Shown: positions 56,318 to 64,000 of the stretch, in pieces
Layout of the letters: every line of letters starts with the position of its first letter
How positions within the stretch are numbered: position 1 is the stretch's first letter
Source: Skeletonema tropicum
Lineage: Eukaryota > Bacillariophyta > Thalassiosirophyceae > Thalassiosirales > Thalassiosiraceae
Direction of reading: 5' to 3'
Assembly: GCA_037178625.1 (NCBI GenBank)
Contig: CM074132.1
Coordinates: forward strand, 3,935,240-3,999,239
Length of the DNA: 64,000 nt
Made by a program: the position numbers and the translations under genes
The notes under the pieces: generated by a model
Database searches by the model: none
Told to the model about the DNA's origin: nothing
Seen by the model: the letters and a program-made list of their open reading frames with translations, nothing else

Positions 56318-57973
56318 CCCTTTTCCGACAGCTCTCCCAACATAGATCCAATAGTTCCAGACGCTTTTGTGTTCTGTGGAATTTCTCCAACTCCAACTGG
56401 CCGAGCTGCATTGCCATTATTGCTACGAAATACACCAGCATCGTCTGCTTCCAAGGGGGCGTTATCAACATTACCAACACCCATATTGGTGCCATCATTA
56501 TCACGTTCTCCTGACAGTCTAGCAACCGAAGTAGCATTACGACACGGATAATCCTTCACGGTAGAACCAGAAGACTCATGAAACAGGCGGTCGAGACAGC
56601 TGCGCGGAAGTCTACTGGTAGACGGAGAATCATATAAATGATCGCGAATGGTTTGGCGGCCCACAAGACTGCGATCTTCTGAGCAGCGGCGATATGCGCG
56701 AACAGTAGCAGGTTGTTCCCCAGCATGATACAGCAACGCCGGAAGATTAGTTGGGTCAACTGCTGACTCCTCATCAGAAGGAGTAGACGCTGGTATGTCC
56801 GTTTCAGACGGATGATGAGTATTCACTGGAGTTGCGGCACTACCATTGCTCTCTTTAGGGCACTGCTGTTCGATGTCATAATTTTTTGATGATTGCTTTA
56901 ACTTTAACAAAGAACTCGCCTGCTCGACAACGTCATAATCATTATTATTATCGCATGATCTCCATGATTTGCATGATGCATCAAATGCTTCTGCCTGCTC
57001 AAAGTTAGTGCATCTAACATGAGCGGGAGAGATGCAATCGCCTTGCTTTGTCTGCAGAAGAGGTATATCATGCTCGTTCTTGTTGTTGTCGACAACATCT
57101 TTTTTGTTGCCCGCTGTCACACCGCCATTGCTGAAGTAAATGAAAATAGGGATAAGTAAGGATAAGTGATTAGTTTTTGACATGACGACATTCATATGGG
57201 AGAAACAATACCAGTTCAAGTTTAAAATAAATTTGCATACATCACAATTTTATTTTTGGCATGAACTCTATGGAAGGTTAATACCACACAGCAAAAAGCG
57301 ACTTAAATGTAGATGAATGAGCGATCCTTTCTATGTTCGTACGATCACTCTACGTAATGTTTTACGCAGTGTTAAGCGTTTCGCTTATACATGAAATTCT
57401 GAATCACATAAGACGCTTCTTCCAATTTCAGCTCATCTTAACAATACACTTTCGGACTTACCCATTAGACAATATGCTGGAACACTCTGGAGCAGCCAAC
57501 GACTGCAAGTTATGACTGTTATTTACACAACGGCCATAATTCATTATTCCAGCTTTGCTTTCTGCATCCGATTTGTAGAACTGAGCCGAGCTTGAACCGT
57601 TACAGGTAACGTTGCGATTGGAAATGACATTGTAAGCGATAGATAATTGTTCCTGTCTGGTGCGATATAGATCCATTACGCATCCTAGCTCAGACAATAC
57701 ATGTTTTAGTTCACGCATATTGCAAGAGGAAAGAACAAGCCTCAGAAGAGTATGTGGATCAGTAGAGTGTTCGAAGCATGGATTGCGCGATGATTGTAAT
57801 TCTACTATTTCGCGGATGATATGATCGCCTACACGCACTTTCGGCCATTGGACTTTGTAAATTATTTGACGAATAGACAGAAATGAGCATCTAACACCCT
57901 TCCGAGCGCTCTTGCTGTTCACGTCGGAAGAGGATGGTTGCTGTTGCTGCGCTTTCTCTCTTGAAGTGTGCAT
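56309..57973 (-). pseudogene. Unknown element-borne gene fused out of frame to a helicase exon (E2)
   Basis: Exon 1 57,973-57,462 (MHTSREKAQQQQ.., then SIRQIIYKVQWPKVRVGD and LSSCNMRELKHVLSELGCV) and exon 2 57,130-56,309, joined across a GTAAGT intron (LSNG-NGGVTAG). Exon 2 is low-complexity and rich in Asn, Ser and Asp, ending ELSEKGIQ at the helicase donor. Continuing through that splice site enters the next helicase exon in the wrong frame and stops after about 50 codons (..TIDGIAW), so no functional fusion is made. Exon 1 resembles a folded domain but I do not recognise it. It is probably a second native gene of the transposon, truncated at the rearrangement. Confidence 0.5.
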
Positions 57974-58284
57974 ATTTTATACGGTCAATTTTGTTCGTGG
58001 TTTGGTTATGCCGGTCCGTAATGGTCACATATTTAAGATATTGATTTGCGTGCGAGGAATGTCATACGCAAGCCACTCATTATTATTTATGCACTCTTCT
58101 AATTGCATGTGGTGTTCCGTAGCATGATAGTCGATGAGTGGCTGCGCGGAAAAGTCACGGATGGCGACATGTTCTTCCTGCCAGCAGAGAAGCTGACACG
58201 TTGAAGTTAGGAGAGGAACAAGTGACGTCATATATTTGAGAATATGTAAAACGCGATCGGTATAAAGTACTGTCAAACGCGATC

Positions 58285-59181
58285 GGTAAATTATTTCGTC
58301 AAAAAGCCAACTCGGTTTTTGCATGATCGATGATCGTGCAGAAAAAGAGAAAAAGATGCCACCACAATGGCCTACAATGGCACCCCTAGTATGGCCGCCT
58401 ATCTCAGTCCATGAGTATATTTCATAAGGTATCGATGGCCCATCCCTTAAACGACATTATGGCGATTTTTTCGCAGCAGTGTGGCGTTTCGGCTGCTGTA
58501 GGGGTGGAGATAATATCATTGCAATCCACTTCATTGAGATTTGAAATGAAAACAACCACCTTCCCTGCACCCATCGAAGATGATAAACATCTATAGGCAC
58601 TACCCCTCCGCTACCCATCGCCGATGATAATATGAAGTGAGATTCTGGTTGCTCGGAATGACCATTAAAGCCCCCCCACACCTCCAAAATACCAAGGACA
58701 CAAGATGTGCACAAAATTGCATAAATAATTTGACACTCTAACACAACAATAAGCCTGTAGACGGCGGATCGAGCGGCTCTAAAGACCGCAACTCATCAAC
58801 ATTATTATATATAAGAAGTGTCGGCTATTTATTGTCCATAATATTGCAATAGGCTGGATAAAAATAGCAACATCATAGACAGAAATGACATTTATGTAGC
58901 ATGTATTAGTCATTTATTTATGCGGTGTAGACAGTTGTAATAATAAAACCCTGCGGCTGAATAGTTGCAAAGGGTGTTGTCTGCGATATAGTTCACTGGA
59001 TATTACTATTGGTAGGGTTTGTGCAACGTGGTGGCTATGAGAGTAGCGGCTATGATGTTAGATACTGACTGTCGAACGAAAAAACATGCATGCATGCAGT
59101 TGTGCTCGGACAGCGCGCTGCACTTTTTTGTTAGCTGCTATCAAAATCTTATGCATCTACGATGCAATTTTGCTTGGAACG
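58285..59181 (-). mobile_element. Diverged Harbinger-like MITE copy inside E2
   Basis: Reverse complement resembles 30,278-31,190 (the MITE in the LTR element). Shared landmarks: GCAAAATTGCATCGTA, TTTTGATAGC, the TTTATGCGGTGTAG segment, the TAGCAACATCATAGACAGAAATGA segment and AACTCG.TTT.TGCATGATCG. One end lies next to TAA (GGCTC|TAAG), consistent with TTA/TAA targeting. The other end is missing or too diverged to place. Confidence 0.7.
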
Positions 59182-60166
59182 GCTCTAAGTAAGTAAGTGA
59201 GTATGTACTATAAAACGTTTCTGTTATAAGAATGTTATTAAACAAGCATTGCAGAGCAACTTTATAGACGGATACATTGCAAAAAAAAATCCAACACGAA
59301 ATCCACAGAATAATTTTGTCATCATGACACATTTATGTTACAACAACAAGCATTGCAGAGCAAATTTATAGACGGGTACATTGCACAAAAAAAAAACAGG
59401 CCCCGAGGGCCCGCGCCGCACTACACACCATACACAACATGCAGTCACAAATCGCCGCGCGCACCATTTCATAGTCGTCTAAAGCCCCAACGATAGAGCT
59501 TACTTAGGAAGCTAGAGAGCATAATTGGGTTGTCAAAATAAGTCGGAATGATGTGCTGTTAAAATGCGAAGGGTGGAAGCAATCATGATAGTAAGATATA
59601 TTGGGATGTGGGCATCAAGTTGTTGCAAAAGCACATCAAAACATCATCGAGAGTGAATACTAACCTTCTCAAACTCGAGCTGATCCATGATGATGAAGCT
59701 GTTTCCATCCGCAGACCATTGAACGGTAGTACTGTTATTTTGGCTTTCTCTGTCGAGCATTACTCTGAGCTGATATTACGTTACATAGAGGCGAAAATAG
59801 GAGTTAGAGTGAACTGAATGGGGGCAAGAACGTGAGGTATATATTTCTGAATGATACTCCTACCTGCTGCAGGAATTGCTCTCGGAAGCCAGCCCTCCTT
59901 GGCTTCTTCTTGGCAGGAGGGTCTTTGGGTGCAGCCGCTGCTGCTGCAGCAGCAAAAGTTGGTAATCCTGGTAGGGATGCTGGGAGTCTTGCTGCCACTG
60001 AATCTGTGGCTGACGACGATGATGGTTCTTTTGTTGTTGTGTTCTTACTGGATATGTCTTCCCAACGTATACGTGGCTGTTTTTTTCTATCAGGCTTAGA
60101 TGACACACTATTGGAATCATTGCTGTCTGAAGCTCCCTTCTTGCGGGCTTTAGATTTGGATGACAT

Positions 60167-60682
60167 CGTAGGTCCAACAGTATTGGGCTGAAAGGCATAC
60201 TGAGAGGCGGATTTAGGAGGGAGTCATCTCTCAAAACCGTGACCAATAATTGCACAGTATTAAGAGTATTACTCAAGCAAACTAGGTTAGAAAGCAATCC
60301 GATGTATTGTAGCTAATATATAGAACGACCGACCGACTTCAAGATAGAGGACGTGGCACTATTTCACACATCATATATGAACATGCTGTAAAATAGCAGC
60401 AAATAGCAGATGGTGCTAGCAGGTGATGCAACAGCGCAGCCTGGAGAAAATGCTTGTAAACGGAAATATTGTAGTGGTGTTGTTCGTATGAGGGCTTTTT
60501 ATCATCGTCAACCGACTGATGGCGAGTTGATTGCTCCAAATTCTCGCCATCTGTCGAGTTCAGAGCTCCCACGAGCAGGGCGGAGGATCATCGGCGTGAC
60601 GTCAGCAGGTTCCGCAAACGTCACAAATATATTGAGTTCCTACGCTGATAACTACTCCCTCTTCCCGCAAAAAACCGCTATT
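60167..60682 (+). other. Junction region with HSF relic
   Basis: At about 60,417-60,470 a short stretch (GGTGATGCAACAGCGCAGCC..GGAGAAAATGCTTG) matches the coding sequence of HSF C near 7,228 (GDATGQPGENA), a relic of another HSF copy. From 60,527 the HSF 3'-flank motif follows (CTGATGGCGAG.. GCTCCAAATTCTCGCCAT). The left end of the C' inverted-repeat arm is at 60,683. Confidence 0.6.
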
Positions 60683-63106
60683 TGAAGTTAATCGTAGTCC
60701 CACAAAAATCGAGCTATTTGAACTACTTATTCCTACCTACGGAGAAACACAATTGTCCGAACGCTGACGCCATAATAACGTCATTGATTTTCTGCATTCG
60801 TCATTGCCGATGGCAACATATTATACTAAGTTCCTACACTGAAACTAATCAGGTGAGTGACCTCCGCCTCCATCCTCCCTCGAAGGAGTTCTGAATTTGA
60901 GTTGACACATGGCGAGAATTTGGAGCAATCATAGCTTGTAGCTCGCCATCCGTCCGTCGGGTTAGGGTAAAAAGGTGATGTTTGTACAGAGTCATAAATA
61001 AATACAAAATTAATCAGATTAGATATCTACACGAGTATAATCTGGACCTGCTTAGGTACAATGTACGGTCTTTTACTGCCGACTGTACAAACACAATATT
61101 TCAGTCAAGTTTCTTGCTCAATACATGAATGCAGTGGCTTCTAGAGACCTAGAGACGACCAAACTGTTATATATTAGGGGGTTACTACTTCTTTCGTGGT
61201 CGGAGTCGTTCATTCCAGCTGTCGTCATCGTCATCCGAATCCCATTGATCTTCATCTTCTGGAGACGACTTCCTTCTCTTTGTAGAGAGGTGCTCGTCTT
61301 CTTCTTCACTATATTCATCGATGTCATCTTCGCTGTCATTGTTATTATCTTTGGCTGGTCCATAATTTTGAGCACGAGCATTTTCTCCAGGCTGCCCTGT
61401 TGCATCACCTCTTAGAGCGGCCCACAAGCTACTATTTGATGGATGTGATGCACCTAGTTGATTTGGCTGAGCAACATTATTATTATTTGATCCGAGTGAT
61501 TGTCTAGAAAGTGGCGGTGCGCCTGCTGGCTGAGGCTGGGCGGCATTATTATTATGAAAGCCTTGGCCTGAGACACGACCAATTATAACCAACATGGCAT
61601 TTAGGAATGTGTCTACCTGGACCCTGCGCTCATCTTCTTCATCGACGAATCGCTGCAGGATCTGTAGAAAGAATAGAACAGGAGACACATCATTGGGTTG
61701 AGAGGAAGCTGCCGTCGACATTCCTGACGCAACCGGTGCGGTGTTAGGGGGAGGGGACTGTGGCAACATCCCAGCGCGACTCATGAGGGTATGCCCTGCG
61801 TTGCTTTGGGCAGAAGAAGGGGGATATTGACCCATCGTTTGAGCTGGAGGTGTTAGGCCTCTACCCAAACTTTGAAGGGCAGCATTGAGCAGATTCATAG
61901 TGGGGTTGTTTGGATGTTGCCATTGCGGGAATGACTGAAGATGATTAATTCCAGCGACATTATTCAGCTGGCTTGCAAGGTTGGGCACGGGTTGTTGATT
62001 TGGCAATGAATTCTGACTCGCTATTGGCTGATGTTGATTACTACCAATAATGTTTTGAAGGATGTTGTTTATGTCAGCAAGATTCATTTGGATTGTAACT
62101 TGATTCGGGCCGGGTGGTTGGCTTGATGTGGGGGGTTGCTGTGTACTAAGCTGACGCTGAATGTTTGAGATGATATCAGCAATGGCACTCCCATTTGCCT
62201 GTCTTGGTAGCTGATTAAGTACAGGCATAGGGTGTTGGTCGAGTTGCGCCATGACTTGCTGCCGATGTTGCTGCTGCTGCTGTGGAAATGAAGTAGAAGC
62301 ACCTCCGCCATCATTTCCAACTGCATTGGCAGTAGTATTAGTAGCGGCGGCGGCGGAAGATGCACTCCTAGAATCCATTCTCTTGAACGTCGGTGAGCTG
62401 AACTCATAACGCCCACTCCGTATGCTTGGTGCTCGGGCGAAGCCCCATCGCTGCAGCTTTCTGAGGAAGCTAGCAAAGACTATTGGATTGCCAAAATATT
62501 TTGGAATGATTTCCTGTCGAAATACAAAATAGAAGTATCGTGATGGGTGAGTCGTATCGCATACATTAATTCGTTAGAAGCACATCAAAATATCATATAT
62601 CATCGATCGACAATACCAACCTCCTCAAATTGGGTTTGATCAGTGATGATGAAGCTGTTACCACCAGTAGACCAATGGACGGCGGCATCATCATTCTGGC
62701 TTTCTCTGTCGAGCATTACTCTGAGCTGTTATTGCGTTACGTCAGGGCGAAAAAGAGTGTCAGAGTTGTACAGAGCCGAGGACGTGTTTTCGACATGTTG
62801 ATGTTTGTCTTACCTCTTGAAGGAACTGCTCTCTAAAGCCAGCTTTACGTGGCTTCTTCACGCTCTGAGGAACTGTGGAAGCAGCAGCTGTGGTGGCAGT
62901 GGCAAGGGGTAGAGCTCTCAGGTGCCTTGCCCTAACAATTGATGTCGATGATGGCTCGTTCGTTGTACTCGTGGATGTGTCGCCCGATCTCTTACGTGGT
63001 TGCTTCTTATTTGTTCGCTTGGTTGACGGACTATTATTGGAATTGGATGCATCGCTGTCCCCATTTAAAGATTCTATCTTGCGTGCGTTGGATTTGGGTG
63101 GCATCC
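60683..63106 (-). repeat. Right arm of ~2.42 kb near-perfect inverted duplication
   Basis: Reverse complement of 5,533-7,953, covering the whole HSF C' gene and its 3' flank. The arms lie about 52.7 kb apart. On this side the sequence beyond the start codon is unrelated to the other arm (TTTTTTTGGCATTTTGAGC..). Confidence 0.9.
61185..63104 (-). CDS. HSF-type transcription factor, locus C' (intact)
   Basis: Exons 63,104-62,814, 62,725-62,621 and 62,513-61,185; all GT-AG, all in phase, 574 residues. Residues ~89-180 are an HSF DNA-binding domain: FREQFLQE, LRVMLDRESQNDDA with WSTGGNSFIITD, EIIPKYFGNP, the recognition-helix segment SFLRKLQRWGFAR, and YEFSSPTFKR. The middle is rich in Q, N and P (LADINNILQNIIG, INHLQSFPQW). 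FFLQILQRFVDEEDERRV is a possible oligomerisation helix. The tail is acidic (EDDIDEYSEEEDEH), then basic (RLRPRKK, likely NLS). Expected nuclear, binding inverted nGAAn arrays. It is the only HSF of the six here with no disruption. Start chosen at MPPKSNARK by agreement with the other copies; an upstream in-frame ATG 27 bases earlier (MPKKSNLFR) also exists. Confidence 0.93.
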
Positions 63107-64000
63107 TAAACAAATTGCTTTTTTTTGGCATTTTGAGCTACAAATGACTCATCTTGCCAACGGGACTACTCATATTGCCAAACGTGACTACTCATAAATC
63201 CAAAGGCTACTACTAGCTTTATTCCACTGTATTAGCTCTTTTACCAAATTTGACCAATCTGGTTCTCCTACCTCAGACCACACCTCCTCAACTCGAACTA
63301 TCGACATGGCCGACGCTTCCACTAGAGAGACACAAGATGCCATAACAAACAAACCCGTCCGTACGGTAGCATAAATTTATAAATGACATAAGCGCTATGT
63401 CATGGCGCAGCTATCCGTCAAGTTTCATCACTGCAGCTATTGTATTAATTTCCATAATATCAATAGAGCAGCGACTGCTCACACATCAAATCTCTCGCTC
63501 CGTCGCTCACTCCCATACCACCTCTTTTATTACCCCCCATGTTTAATAACACCCATATTGGCAGTAACCGCGCCTTCCTAATAATAATTAACGCCCCCCT
63601 ATTTATTATTATTCTCATAACTACGCTATACACTCGGATATTTAAAGCCACACAAGGCAATAATATTTACATGTCCAACAATAAATACATATTAATTCAC
63701 TTGAATTAATCCTTTAAATTAGCATTATTATTTATCATAGTTGCTTATTATTTAGTTGACACTATCGGCAATACGATTCTGTCATTATTCCTCTGCATCT
63801 TCTTTTGAAGGGTAATAATACTACATTACATCAATGCATCCCCATCTGTGCGCAATTATTTCATCATGTTGATGTCGGCTACCGATGCTTCTCAGGCGAT
63901 GGCGGCGGATCAATAAAACCTTCACTGATCGATTGCGCTATGTATGACGTTGAAAATATGCCGCCATACGTCTTATTGCTCCAAGTATTGGCCGAGAACG
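63107..64000. other. 5' flank of HSF C'; no gene recognised
   Basis: AT-rich from about 63,480 to 63,760. A 22-codon frame at 63,306-63,374 (MADASTRETQDA..) is too short to support. Nothing else identified. Confidence 0.4.

Larger units (their letters stand above)
53932..59464 (-). mobile_element. Large transposon E2, same family as E1
   Basis: Inserted into the coding exon of HSF locus E with an 8-bp target duplication carrying one mismatch (CATTTGAT 53,924-53,931; CATTTCAT 59,465-59,472). The left end CGGCCCTCGGGGCCCC matches E1; the right core GGCCCCGAGGGCC is at 59,399-59,411, about 53 bp from the end. CATTGCAGAGCAA repeats at 59,248 and 59,351 match E1. It contains a tandemly duplicated helicase fragment, a fused unknown gene and a relative of the Harbinger-like MITE. 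No plausible transposase was found, so this copy is probably non-autonomous. Confidence 0.87.
52887..60166 (-). pseudogene. HSF-type transcription factor, locus E (split by 5.5-kb transposon in the DNA-binding exon)
   Basis: Exon 1 60,166-59,864 (MSSKSKARKKGASDSND.., poly-Ala run, FREQFLQQ), exon 2 59,769-59,665 (LRVMLDRESQN.., FIIMDQLEFEK), exon 3 from 59,555. Exon 3 encodes HIIPTYFDNPIMLSSF and LYRWGFRRL and is then interrupted by element E2; it resumes at 53,931 (ERIDFDEFCLPTFKRLGVN) and is open to 52,887. Without the insertion the reading frame is continuous and in phase, about 511 residues, and divergent from the other copies (its own Q-rich middle, and an acidic stretch DNGDDDDDENGG near the C terminus). 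One base of the duplicated target site now makes a TGA on the 5' side. So the gene was intact until the transposon landed and is now inactivated inside the DNA-binding domain. Confidence 0.92.

Noticed and set aside
46816..59464. E1/E2 as Helitrons because of the PIF1-like helicase
   Set aside because: E2 has an 8-bp target duplication, no TC..CTRR ends and no Rep (HUH) motif; Helitrons make no target duplication.
61125..61415. Antisense open frame (MNAVASRDLETTK..) conserved at 7,222-7,512
   Set aside because: It is the opposite strand of the HSF acidic tail; conservation comes from the inverted duplication.

Overview
The window is nuclear DNA from a eukaryote, most likely a diatom (possibly a centric one). 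Genes have short GT-AG introns. The dominant family is a heat-shock-factor (HSF) type with the DNA-binding-domain signature (SFLRKLQRWGF) that is greatly expanded in diatoms. Other genes include a single-exon ankyrin protein and a membrane hybrid histidine kinase. The species call is inference; no organelle or taxon-specific marker is present.

Layout. 0.4-8.3 kb: two HSF loci on the + strand (A at 426-2378, C at 5535-7452), a small membrane-protein ORF, and the 3' stump of an unrelated gene. 9.2-10.7 kb: two ordinary genes (ankyrin repeat protein; hypothetical). 12-37.7 kb: a repeat-rich block centred on a tandem 5S rRNA array with units of about 1.03 kb. I count seven 5S copies. The array is flanked by direct copies of a ~2.9 kb segment (P) and by inverted ~0.58 kb copies (R). 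Two large insertions break it. One is a 4.46 kb composite DNA-transposon insertion (22,060-26,518, with a nested TIR element). The other is a complete 5.38 kb LTR element (28,465-33,844) with 5-bp target duplications. Its internal region is one very long reading frame with no recognisable gag or pol, split by a Harbinger-like MITE. 38.2-41.4 kb: a two-exon hybrid histidine kinase, the best single gene here. 42.7-63.1 kb: four more HSF loci, all on the - strand (D, B, E, C'). B carries, in intron 2, one member of a large transposon family with PIF1-helicase remnants; E carries another, inside its DNA-binding-domain exon.

Of six HSF loci only C' (61,185-63,104) reads as a full three-exon gene. 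C is a nearly identical inverted copy of C' but carries a 5-nt deletion. A has a 1-nt insertion in exon 1. B is frameshifted just after the DNA-binding domain. D is truncated and frameshifted. E is split by a transposon. Several broken copies would still encode the DNA-binding domain without the downstream region. The region is therefore a fast-evolving HSF and 5S neighbourhood shaped by inverted duplication and transposon insertion.

Exon boundaries were assigned by eye from splice consensus and cross-copy comparison. No similarity search was possible.
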